Assembly (NCBI GenBank): GCA_035995425.1
Contig: DASYKM010000188.1
Coordinates: forward strand, 1 to 33,418
Source: CADEED01 sp035995425
Lineage (GTDB): Bacteria; Pseudomonadota; Gammaproteobacteria; Steroidobacterales; Steroidobacteraceae
Direction: 5' to 3'
DNA length: 33,418 nt
A model generated the notes under the pieces. That model did no database searches. It was not told the DNA's origin and saw nothing but the letters and a program-made list of their open reading frames with translations. The position numbers were made by a program, and so were the translations under genes. Below, one piece after another: positions 15,952 through 23,135 of this stretch (the first letter of the stretch is position 1; each line of letters opens with the position of its first letter).

Positions 15952-16881
15952 ATGGCCCTTAGAGCCCTGATTCTTGTCGTGCTGGCCGCCGCGGCCTGCA
16001 CACCGGCTTCCGCTGCCGGCCCGAATGGTGCCCAGGAGCGTGGTGCCGAGCAGTTTCTCAACGCCGTGGCCGGCGGCAACGCCCAGGCGATAGCCCAGGA
16101 AATACATCCCGACGAGCTCGAAAAATTGCGCACCCACCTGCTCGGCCTGATGCGCGAGGAAGGCTCGAGCGGCGACAACACCTATCGCTCACGCCTGTTC
16201 GGACCCGGGCGCTCGCTCTCGGACCTGGAGAACATGACGCCGGTGCGTTTCTACGTCGCGCTCGCCGATCGCCTGCGCATCCGTGCGCGTGTCTATGAAA
16301 AATTCAACTGGCTGGCGGTCGTCCCCGACGGCAAGGTGGTCTATCTACTGGGGCGGGCCACGCCGCCCAAGGACCGCGGAGCGGTGAAGGGCACGGTAAC
16401 CGTGGGCCTCATGCAATACGGAGCGCAGTGGCGCGCCGTCATCCCGAGCGAGATCGAGGCGCAGATCGACGACCTGCTCGAAGGCCGCGTGGCCTCGGCG
16501 CCGACGCCGCCCGCCGGCAGCGCCGCGACCGCGGCACCCGTGGCTCCCACGCCGCTCGCACCCGGCATCAGCGAGCTGCTGGCGCGTGCCGAAGCCAGCC
16601 TCTCGGAAGGTCACTGCGAGGAGTACTACAGCAAGTACATGAGCCCCAACTTCAACAAGGCCACCTCGAAATCCGCGCGCAAGACGCTGGTCACCGCCTG
16701 CACCAACAACGAGGGCATGCGCGAGACCATGATCACCACGCTGCGCGTGGTGGAGGAGCTCACACCCAAGTACGACATGGGCGGCACGCGCGCCATCTAC
16801 GACGTGAGCGGGCAGGGGCTGCCCTACGATCGCTTCGTACTCGAACGCGACAAGGACATGCACTGGTACATCGCCGAGTGA
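15952..16881 (+). CDS. Secreted or lipoprotein-like protein of unknown function
   Basis: This 309-residue protein is one I do not recognise. The ATG at 15952 is preferred over in-frame ATGs at 15841, 15934 and 15940. It has GGAG 6 nt upstream, and the product begins with a clean signal sequence (MALRALILVVLAAAACTPAS). The cysteine at the end of the hydrophobic run could be a lipobox (AAAC, weak at -3) or simply precede a signal-peptidase I site near ASA. The mature protein has two parts joined by an Ala/Pro-rich linker (about residues 180-205). The first is mixed alpha/beta, with a segment RARVYEKFNWLAVVPDGKVVYLLG. The second is a helical/beta domain with two cysteines and an ending (DRFVLERDKDMHWYIAE) like a SnoaL/NTF2-style beta strand. 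It is probably an envelope protein, first in a short run with a GNAT and a rhodanese gene. Confidence 0.75.
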   Translation: MALRALILVVLAAAACTPASAAGPNGAQERGAEQFLNAVAGGNAQAIAQEIHPDELEKLRTHLLGLMREEGSSGDNTYRSRLFGPGRSLSDLENMTPVRFYVALADRLRIRARVYEKFNWLAVVPDGKVVYLLGRATPPKDRGAVKGTVTVGLMQYGAQWRAVIPSEIEAQIDDLLEGRVASAPTPPAGSAATAAPVAPTPLAPGISELLARAEASLSEGHCEEYYSKYMSPNFNKATSKSARKTLVTACTNNEGMRETMITTLRVVEELTPKYDMGGTRAIYDVSGQGLPYDRFVLERDKDMHWYIAE

Positions 16882-16906
16882 TGGCCGGGAGAGAAGGGGC
16901 GCCGCC

Positions 16907-17386
16907 GTGCTGAACATTCGACCCGCGACGCGCGCGGACGCGCCGACCATCGCCAGCCTGGTGCGCGAGCTCGCTGAGTACGAAAAGCTTCTGCACGAGG
17001 CCAAGGCCGGCGCCGACGATTTTCTGCGCGAGCTGGAATCCCCCAATCCCGTCATCCACGTGCTGATCGCGGAATGGAACGGCGAGCCTGCGGGATTTGC
17101 GCTGTATTTCTTCAATTTCTCGACCTTCGTCGGCCGGCCGGGTTTGTACCTCGAAGACCTCTTCGTGCGTCCCTCGCAGCGCCAGCACGGTATCGGCCGG
17201 GCGCTGCTGCGCGCGCTGGCGCGCATCGCCACGGAGCGCGGCTGCGGACGCATGGAATGGGCGGTGCTCGACTGGAACGAGCCGGCGCTGCGCTTCTACA
17301 AGTCGCTGGATGCGCGCCAGATGAAGGAGTGGATCATCCATCGCCTCACACCGGTCGAGATCGCGAGACTCGCCGCCGAGGCCTGA
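16907..17386 (+). CDS. GNAT-family N-acetyltransferase
   Basis: This 159-residue protein contains a complete GNAT fold. The acetyl-CoA-binding motif A is visible in YLEDLFVRPSQRQHGIGRAL (about 84-103), with Q/R-x-x-G-x-G/A as RQHGIGRA. The motif B helix contains WAVLDWNEPALRFYKSL. The overall pattern resembles the spermidine/diamine N-acetyltransferase-like group, but the acceptor amine is unknown. Translation starts at a GTG (16907) preceded by the purine-rich GAGAAGGGG. The gene follows the unknown secreted-protein gene by 25 nt and precedes the rhodanese gene by 14 nt, all on the same strand, so co-transcription is likely. No functional relation among the three is obvious. Confidence 0.88.
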   Translation: MLNIRPATRADAPTIASLVRELAEYEKLLHEAKAGADDFLRELESPNPVIHVLIAEWNGEPAGFALYFFNFSTFVGRPGLYLEDLFVRPSQRQHGIGRALLRALARIATERGCGRMEWAVLDWNEPALRFYKSLDARQMKEWIIHRLTPVEIARLAAEA

Positions 17387-17400
17387 CGCGGGAGAGCGCC

Positions 17401-17868
17401 ATGCGAAGCCGATCCATGAAGTTGTTAGCCTGGTTGCCAGCCTGGGCGCTGTTCGGTGCCGCCGGCATCACGGTGCCGGCGACCGCGGCCGATCCTACCC
17501 CGGCCGCCGCCGTTCCTGCCGGCGACAGCAGCGCGGAGCCGATCAGCCAGGCGGACCTGCTCGCGCGTCTCGAGCGCAAGGACACAGACCTGGTGGTGCT
17601 TGACGTTCGCACCGCCGCGGAGTTCGCTGCCGGTCATGTGCCCGGGGCGCGCAATGTTTCGCACGAGCTGCTGTCGTCGCGCATCGACGAGCTCGCGGCA
17701 TTGCGCGACAAACAGGTGGTGCTCTACTGCCGCAGTGGCCGCCGAACCTTGTTAGCCGAAGACGTTCTGCGAAAGGCCGGCTTCACGCGCCTGGCGCATC
17801 TCGAGGGCGACTACCTGGCGTGGGAAGCCGAGCACCGCCCCATCGAGCGGGCTTCAGCCGATCGCTAG
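17401..17868 (+). CDS. Exported rhodanese-domain sulfurtransferase
   Basis: This 155-residue protein has an N-terminal signal peptide (hydrophobic stretch around residues 8-24, likely cleaved near TAA) and one rhodanese domain. The domain shows the typical VVLDVRTAAEFAAGHVPGA beginning and the active-site loop YCRSGRRT, with the persulfide-forming cysteine. A single-domain periplasmic rhodanese of this kind can carry sulfane sulfur or act in thiosulfate or cyanide handling; the actual substrate is unknown. The start at 17401 is supported by GGAGAG 4 nt upstream. It is the last gene of a short plus-strand run and converges on gspB, with 4 nt between the stop codons. The gene contains two TTGTTAG words (17422 and 17749) with rare TTA codons. 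Confidence 0.88.
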   Translation: MRSRSMKLLAWLPAWALFGAAGITVPATAADPTPAAAVPAGDSSAEPISQADLLARLERKDTDLVVLDVRTAAEFAAGHVPGARNVSHELLSSRIDELAALRDKQVVLYCRSGRRTLLAEDVLRKAGFTRLAHLEGDYLAWEAEHRPIERASADR

Positions 17869-17872
17869 CCCG

Positions 17873-18586
17873 CTAGTTCTGTTCCAGCGTGAACTGCGTG
17901 TCCCGGTAGGAAAGCCGCGCGCCGGTCTGCGTGATGGTGTCGACGCGGACGCCTTCGGGAATTGACTCGCCCTCGCGTAGCCTGCGCATGTTGATGAAGA
18001 CGAATCTCTTCGCCGGATCGGCGTCATAGACGAGCAGGTCGAGACGCAGCTCGGGCAGTTGCTTGCCCTGCGCCAGCACTTCGTCGCGTGACGGCAGCGT
18101 GCCCGAGCGGCGCGCCGCGGCGGTGGCATTCGCCTGCGCCGGCGTTATCGCAGGCTGGTAGTCACGCGCGTCATAGTCGGGCGGCACCGATGGCTCCTGG
18201 CCTGACAGCACGGGTTCCTCCACGAGCGGCGGAGCCTGGCTCGGCGCAATCACGCCCGCATCGGAGTTGTTGGCACCCATCGTCACGTTCGGCGCGGCGT
18301 TCGCTGGAATGTAAGTGGCAGTGGCGGGAACCGTGACCATACCCGGGGGCGGCGCATTCGCGGCAGCGGCTTCGATTGCCGCCGGCGCCGCGGGAGGTGC
18401 CGCCGCGCCGCGCAGCCCGTACCAGGCCAGGAAGGCGATGTTGACGGCTAACAACGCGCCGACGGCCAAGCCCCAGAGCGGAAAGCGGCGCCGCGGAGCG
18501 GCCACCTTGACCTCGAACAATGCCGGCGCTGATTGCCGTTGGCGATCGGTCTCGGATTTCTTGAGGGCATCGAGAATGAATGACAT
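17873..18586 (-). CDS. gspB: Type II secretion assembly factor GspB
   Basis: This is a 237-residue inner-membrane protein. The N-terminus MSFILDALKKSETDRQRQ is the hallmark of GspB/ExeB-like proteins. A transmembrane helix (about 38-58) and a Pro/Ala-rich periplasmic linker follow. The C-terminal T2SSB domain has VYDADPAKRFVFINMRRLREG-like residues and ends near RDTQFTLEQN. GspB works with the ATPase GspA to help the outer-membrane secretin cross the peptidoglycan and assemble. The start ATG at 18586 lies one base after the gspA stop (TGA-C-ATG), so the two are coupled. No secretin (gspD) or other gsp gene is in the window. The other parts of the secretion system must be elsewhere, as is common for gspAB. 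Confidence 0.85.
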   Translation of the reverse strand: MSFILDALKKSETDRQRQSAPALFEVKVAAPRRRFPLWGLAVGALLAVNIAFLAWYGLRGAAAPPAAPAAIEAAAANAPPPGMVTVPATATYIPANAAPNVTMGANNSDAGVIAPSQAPPLVEEPVLSGQEPSVPPDYDARDYQPAITPAQANATAAARRSGTLPSRDEVLAQGKQLPELRLDLLVYDADPAKRFVFINMRRLREGESIPEGVRVDTITQTGARLSYRDTQFTLEQN

Positions 18587-18587
18587 G

Positions 18588-20195
18588 TCAGCTCCCGCTG
18601 CCGCTGCGCAGAAATGGAGTCGCGGAATCGTTGAGCGCGGCGTCGAGCGCGACCTGCGTCTGCACCCCGGCGATGCCGTCGACCGCCAGGCGATTCTTGC
18701 GCTGGAAATCCTCGACCAGGGTCGCGAGCTCCGCGTCGAAGCGATCGTTGGCCGATTCGTCAGCCGGCAAACCATTCACCCGGCGCAGGCTGTCGCGCAA
18801 CCAGCGCACGCGCGTGTCGCGCGCACCCAGGGCCAGCGGTTGCGAGCCGCCGGCGGCCGGCCGCCACAACAGCACGTAGTCGCCGAACCAGGCGCGCGAC
18901 AGATCGCCGATGCCGATCTCGCGCTGCGCGCCACCGAGGTCCACCTGCGCATGCTCATCGTCGAGCCCGGCGAGCACCAGCTGGTGCGCACGGCCGGTGG
19001 AATCGATGACATTGAGCACGGCGGGGCGATTGAACAACCGCAGTTGCGCCAGCGATCCGCGTTGAGTGAGGCATTCCAGCCCGGCCTGCAGGGCCTGGCT
19101 GCAGGGGTCCACGTGCCCGGCCACATAGCGCAGGCCCCACAGCGCGAACAGCTTGTTGAACGCGTTGTCCGGGTCGGTCTCGCCGGCGTAGTCGCCTAAC
19201 AACTTGTCGAGATCGGGCGCGGCCGGCTGTGGCGCGGGCGCGGGCTGCGCCACGGGTGCCGCCGCCGTGAGGCGTGCCGCGGGCTGTGGAGCGAGGAAGC
19301 GCGGCAACAGCAGTACCGCGCTCACCACCGCCAGCGCGGCCACGGCCGAACCTGCGGCCCAGGGCAGCCAGCGCGGCTGGATGCTCTTGCCGAACACCTC
19401 GCCGGCGGCGCGGCGCGTCACGCTGGCACTGGCCACGTGGCGGTCTTCGGTGAACGCGCCGAGCAGCGCGCGATCGCTGATGATGTTGATGAGGCGCGGC
19501 ACTCCGCCGGAGAGATGCTGGATTTCGCGCAGCGCGCCGGCCGTGAACACGTCGCGCGTGGCACCGGCGACGCGCAGGCGGTGGCGAACGTACGCGGCCG
19601 CCTCGTCACCCGACAGGGGATCGAGGTGGTAGCGCCCGGTGATGCGTTGCGCGAGCTGCCGCAGCTCGACGCGGCCTAACAACTCGCGCAGCTCGGGCTG
19701 GCCGATGAGGATGATCTGCAGCAGCTTCTGGGTTTCGGTTTCCAGATTGGTGAGCAGGCGCACCTGCTCGAGCACCTCGGGGGCCAGGTTCTGCGCTTCG
19801 TCGACCACCAGCACGATGCGCTTGCCTTCGGAATGCGCCTTGAGCAGATGACGGCTCAGCAGGTCGACCAGATCCTTGAGGCTGCGCTCCGAGCCCACCG
19901 GCACCGCGAGTCCGAGCTCTTCGCAGATCGCCAGCAGGAACTCCGCCGGCGTCATGCGCGGATTGAGGATGAGGGCGATCTCGGCGTGCTTCGGCGCCTG
20001 CGCCAGCAATGAGCGAACTACCGTGGTCTTGCCGGTGCCCACCTCGCCGGTGAGCTGGATGAACCCGCCGGCCTCGTTGATGCCGTACACCAGGTGCGCC
20101 AGTGCCTCCGCGTGCCGCTCCGAGAGGAACAGGTACCGCGGGTCCGGGGTGATCGAGAAAGGCTTCTCGTTGAGGCCAAAAAATGAGGCGTACAT
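18588..20195 (-). CDS. gspA: GspA/ExeA-type AAA ATPase with peptidoglycan-binding C-terminus
   Basis: This is a 535-residue inner-membrane ATPase. The N-terminus MYASFFGLNEKPFSITPDPR is diagnostic of the ExeA/GspA family and fixes the start at 20195; an in-frame ATG at 20249 adds non-homologous residues. The Walker A is GEVGTGKTT (50-58) and the Walker B is IVLVVDEAQ (127-135, Asp132-Glu133). A transmembrane helix lies at about 277-300. The periplasmic part includes a catalytically degenerate-looking peptidase-like region and ends with a PG_binding_1 motif (FQRKNRLAVDGIAGVQTQ). ATP hydrolysis inside the cell and peptidoglycan binding outside are thought to drive secretin multimer assembly. 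It is co-translated with gspB. A -10-like TAATAT lies upstream at 20248-20253 on this strand, without a recognisable -35. Confidence 0.9.
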   Translation of the reverse strand: MYASFFGLNEKPFSITPDPRYLFLSERHAEALAHLVYGINEAGGFIQLTGEVGTGKTTVVRSLLAQAPKHAEIALILNPRMTPAEFLLAICEELGLAVPVGSERSLKDLVDLLSRHLLKAHSEGKRIVLVVDEAQNLAPEVLEQVRLLTNLETETQKLLQIILIGQPELRELLGRVELRQLAQRITGRYHLDPLSGDEAAAYVRHRLRVAGATRDVFTAGALREIQHLSGGVPRLINIISDRALLGAFTEDRHVASASVTRRAAGEVFGKSIQPRWLPWAAGSAVAALAVVSAVLLLPRFLAPQPAARLTAAAPVAQPAPAPQPAAPDLDKLLGDYAGETDPDNAFNKLFALWGLRYVAGHVDPCSQALQAGLECLTQRGSLAQLRLFNRPAVLNVIDSTGRAHQLVLAGLDDEHAQVDLGGAQREIGIGDLSRAWFGDYVLLWRPAAGGSQPLALGARDTRVRWLRDSLRRVNGLPADESANDRFDAELATLVEDFQRKNRLAVDGIAGVQTQVALDAALNDSATPFLRSGSGS

Positions 20196-20290
20196 GGACT
20201 TTCCAGGCCTGACGGCCACTCTCAACGTCGCCGAAACGGCGGCGTCCATATTAACGGCCGGCGAGTATTACACGGGCTTTTTCGCCCCGG

Positions 20291-21562
20291 CTAGCGACGG
20301 TCGGGACTTGGCGACGGGCCCCGGGTCCGACGTCGTCCCGGAGCTTCCTCGGACATATCCTCGTCGGGTGGGTTCGCGTGTCGGTCCACCGGGATGGCGC
20401 TGCCCCGGCGTACGGCGAAATTGCCGAAGCGCTCGCGAATCTGGTCGACCGCCGAGTCGAGCGCGGTGGAGGCCGGATTTGCCGCGGGCGCCGTGGGTGC
20501 CGCGAACAGGTCCATCTGGTCGGCGGCGTGCAGGTGATTCACGCCGACACCTAACAACCTGACCTTGGCGCGCGGCTGCTCGCCGAGCCAGGCGTCGAGC
20601 AACTCGGCGGCGATCTTGGCAATCGTGCGCGAATCGGTGGTCGACGGCTCGAAGCGCTTCTGGCGCGTGAAGGTCGTGAAATCGGCGCGCCGGATCTTCA
20701 CCTGGACGCAGCCGGCGGCGAGATTCTGCGCGCGCATGCGCTGGCTGGCGCGGTCCGCCAGGCGCAGCACCTCCGCCTCCATCGTGCCGTGATCGGCGAG
20801 ATCGCTGGAAAATGTTTCCTCGGCGCTGATCGATTTCTCGTCCCACTCGGACATCACCGGGCGCTCGTCGATGCCCGACGCGCGGTCACGCATGCGTTGC
20901 GAGTCGCGCCCGAAGATCGGCCAGAGCATGGCATCGGGCGCCACGCGCAGCGCCCCGAGGGTGGCGATGCCGGCCGCCTCGACGCGCTCGCCCAGCTTGC
21001 GTCCGAGGCCGGGCAGGCGGCGCACCGAGAGCGGATCGAGCACGGCGTGCAGGTTGTCGCTGGTGACCACGGTGAGGCCGTCGGGCTTTTCCAGTTCCGA
21101 GGCGATCTTGGCCACCAGCTTGTTAGGCGCGACGCCGACCGAGGCCGCGAGCTGCGTGCCGGCGCGGATGCGCTGCTTGATGCCGCGCGCGATGGTGACC
21201 GCGTCGCCCTTGAGCGCGAGGCTCGCGGTCACATCGAGAAACGCCTCGTCGAGCGACAGGCCTTCGACCACCGGCGTGTACTCGTGAAAAATCGCGAATA
21301 CGTCGTGCGACACCTCGCGGTACACCGACATGCGCGGCTGGACGCAGATGGCATGCGGACAGCGGCGCAGCGCCTCGCGGATGGGCATCGCCGAGCGAAC
21401 GCCGAAAGCGCGGACTTCATAACTCGCCGCGGCCACGACGCCGCGATTGCTGGTGCCGCCGACGATGACCGGCTGGCCGCGCAATTCCGGGCGGTCGCGC
21501 TGTTCCACGGATGCGTAGAACGCGTCCATGTCGACATGCAGGATGGCGCGCGGCGCGGACAT
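20291..21562 (-). CDS. dinB: DNA polymerase IV (Y-family translesion polymerase)
   Basis: This 423-residue error-prone polymerase carries out translesion synthesis past damaged bases. Motifs are the first metal-binding aspartate with steric-gate region HVDMDAFYASVE (Asp11, Phe15), SLDEAFLDV (Asp105-Glu106), the helix-hairpin-helix LPGLGRKLGERVEAAGIATL (183-202) and the little-finger domain. A beta-clamp-binding motif QMDLF sits at 349-353. E. coli DinB ends at about this point. Here a further 70 residues follow, finishing in a basic Arg/Pro/Ser-rich tail. The gene starts 14 nt after the stop of the DUF4399 gene and is probably transcribed with it. No LexA box was recognised nearby. Confidence 0.93.
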   Translation of the reverse strand: MSAPRAILHVDMDAFYASVEQRDRPELRGQPVIVGGTSNRGVVAAASYEVRAFGVRSAMPIREALRRCPHAICVQPRMSVYREVSHDVFAIFHEYTPVVEGLSLDEAFLDVTASLALKGDAVTIARGIKQRIRAGTQLAASVGVAPNKLVAKIASELEKPDGLTVVTSDNLHAVLDPLSVRRLPGLGRKLGERVEAAGIATLGALRVAPDAMLWPIFGRDSQRMRDRASGIDERPVMSEWDEKSISAEETFSSDLADHGTMEAEVLRLADRASQRMRAQNLAAGCVQVKIRRADFTTFTRQKRFEPSTTDSRTIAKIAAELLDAWLGEQPRAKVRLLGVGVNHLHAADQMDLFAAPTAPAANPASTALDSAVDQIRERFGNFAVRRGSAIPVDRHANPPDEDMSEEAPGRRRTRGPSPSPDRR

Positions 21563-21576
21563 GAGCGAGTCGCGCG

Positions 21577-22011
21577 TTATTTCTCGACCGTGATCGTGAT
21601 CTTCTTCGAGATCACGGCCGGGTCGTGCGGCGTGTGCACCGAATCGGCGAGCACCAGCTGCAGCGTGTGCTTGCCCGGCGGCAGTGTCAGCGTGGTCTCG
21701 GTCTGCCCTTTGCCGAAATGCACGCTCTTGTCGTTGGCGGCGAGCGGCAGCGACAGATCCGCGGGCGGATCGCTGTCGATGAGCAGGTGATGATGGCCGG
21801 TGTTGTCGAACTTGATACCCGCCGGCGCGATACCCATGCCCTTGAGGCCGAAAACCACGGTCACGGGACCCTTGATCTTCGCGCCATCCTTCGGCGAAAC
21901 GATGTAGACCTCGGCGCCAGGCGGCGAGGGCGTGCGTTCGGCAAGCGCGACACCGCTTGCCGCAAGAACCAGGGCGCCGAGTGCGAGGCGTGGCAGGAAA
22001 GTGAGTTTCAT
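21577..22011 (-). CDS. DUF4399-family periplasmic protein
   Basis: This 144-residue exported protein has a signal peptide (MKLTFLPRLALGALVLAASG, cleaved near ALA) and a single DUF4399 domain. The conserved histidine-rich strand GHHHLLID and the PPGKHTLQLVLAD segment are clear. The family has a beta-sandwich look and the histidines suggest possible metal (copper) binding, but its function is not established. The start is strongly supported by AAAGGAG 6 nt upstream. It lies in a same-strand run between the DUF3667 gene and dinB. The 14-nt gap to dinB suggests co-transcription, though a functional connection is not evident. Confidence 0.85.
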   Translation of the reverse strand: MKLTFLPRLALGALVLAASGVALAERTPSPPGAEVYIVSPKDGAKIKGPVTVVFGLKGMGIAPAGIKFDNTGHHHLLIDSDPPADLSLPLAANDKSVHFGKGQTETTLTLPPGKHTLQLVLADSVHTPHDPAVISKKITITVEK

Positions 22012-22085
22012 GGGCCGCTCCTTTGCAATGAAGGTGGCAAGTTAGACCCGCGCGAACCCGTCGCGCAAGCGGTGAGCGCCCTTCA

Positions 22086-23123
22086 TTACGCCAATGTCAT
22101 GGCGCTGTAGAAAGCGGTGAGCAGCAGGACGATCACGCCGGCCACGACGTAGGAAAAGCCGATGGCGAAGTATTTCGCCAGGGTGAGCGCCCGGCCCTGG
22201 CCGTAGAAATTGCGCATGGCGCGGAACAGGTACCACAGCAGGTACAGCCAGACAAAAGCCTCGAGTGCTCCAACATGGTTTCCGACCACCGGAATCATCT
22301 TGATCAGTGTGAGCAGCGCGAGCGCGAGAAACACGAAGGCGTGGTTGTGGACGAGAAACAGCAGGTGCTCCACGTAGTAACGCTTCGGGCGCAGGTACAG
22401 CGGCTTCATCGCGAGCGCGAGCAGCGGCAGGAATACGAACATCGCGCGCGGAATGTTGTGAATCACCGACTTGCCGAACTCGGCGCCGCCGTCTGCTTCG
22501 ATCTTCGCGCAGGAGGCCTTCAGGCTGGGGTGGTTCTCGATCCGATCGCAAAACCCGACCGACCACCTGTCGTTGTCGACTTCGAGGGAAGCTTTGGCGC
22601 CAGGCTTTCCTGAATTGAGCGCCGCGCTTTCCTTGTCGGCCTGCCGTTTGACGGCCCGCCCCGCCAGTTTGAGCGCATCGCTCGCCGGGCCTTCCTCCTG
22701 TTCGAGGTCGGCTGCCGCCGCGTTCAGCCTTGCGATGCGCTCCTGCGGAGTCGATGCGCCATCGGTCTGGATTTCCGGTCCATCCGGCATGCCCACGATC
22801 ACGAAGAACAGCAGGCTGATCACCAGGTACAGGCGGAACGGCGGCAGGTAGGCCACCCGGTGGCCCTCGAAAAACTGGCGCGTGAGAAATCCGGGCCGCG
22901 TCAGCAGGTACCACAGCGTGCGCCACAGGCGCGAGTCGGCGTGCGAGATGCTTTCGAATGCCTCGCCGGCGAAATGCGCCACAGTGTGAATGTGCGGTTC
23001 GTGACGCTGGCCGCAAGCCGAACAGTACTCGCCGGAGAGCGGCGCGTGGCAATTGGTGCACACCTGCGTCAGCGGCTGTGGCGGCTCCGGCGGGCTAACT
23101 ACTGGAACGGGAGGCGAGCTCAT
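22086..23123 (-). CDS. DUF3667 zinc-ribbon membrane protein
   Basis: This 345-residue inner-membrane protein has a proline-rich N-terminus, then a zinc ribbon formed by two CxxC pairs (CTNCHAPLSGEYCSACGQ). A conserved segment with FHI/RLWRTLWYLLTRPGF and a YLPPFRLYLVISLLFF helix follows, which is the DUF3667 pattern. After a charged loop come at least four further hydrophobic helices up to the C-terminus. The role of this family is unknown. ATG 23123 is preferred over a GTG two codons earlier (23129) because CAGG lies at proper distance from the ATG. It starts just after the fadE stop (12 nt) and is likely in the same transcript. The codons GTA GTT AGC near its beginning form one copy of the recurring CTAACTAC word. 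Confidence 0.82.
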   Translation of the reverse strand: MSSPPVPVVSPPEPPQPLTQVCTNCHAPLSGEYCSACGQRHEPHIHTVAHFAGEAFESISHADSRLWRTLWYLLTRPGFLTRQFFEGHRVAYLPPFRLYLVISLLFFVIVGMPDGPEIQTDGASTPQERIARLNAAAADLEQEEGPASDALKLAGRAVKRQADKESAALNSGKPGAKASLEVDNDRWSVGFCDRIENHPSLKASCAKIEADGGAEFGKSVIHNIPRAMFVFLPLLALAMKPLYLRPKRYYVEHLLFLVHNHAFVFLALALLTLIKMIPVVGNHVGALEAFVWLYLLWYLFRAMRNFYGQGRALTLAKYFAIGFSYVVAGVIVLLLTAFYSAMTLA

Positions 23124-23135
23124 CGTCACCCTGGG

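Noticed and set aside
20268..20290. GGGC/GCCC hairpin after dinB as an intrinsic terminator
   Set aside because: The stem is only 4 bp and no U-tract follows on the minus strand.
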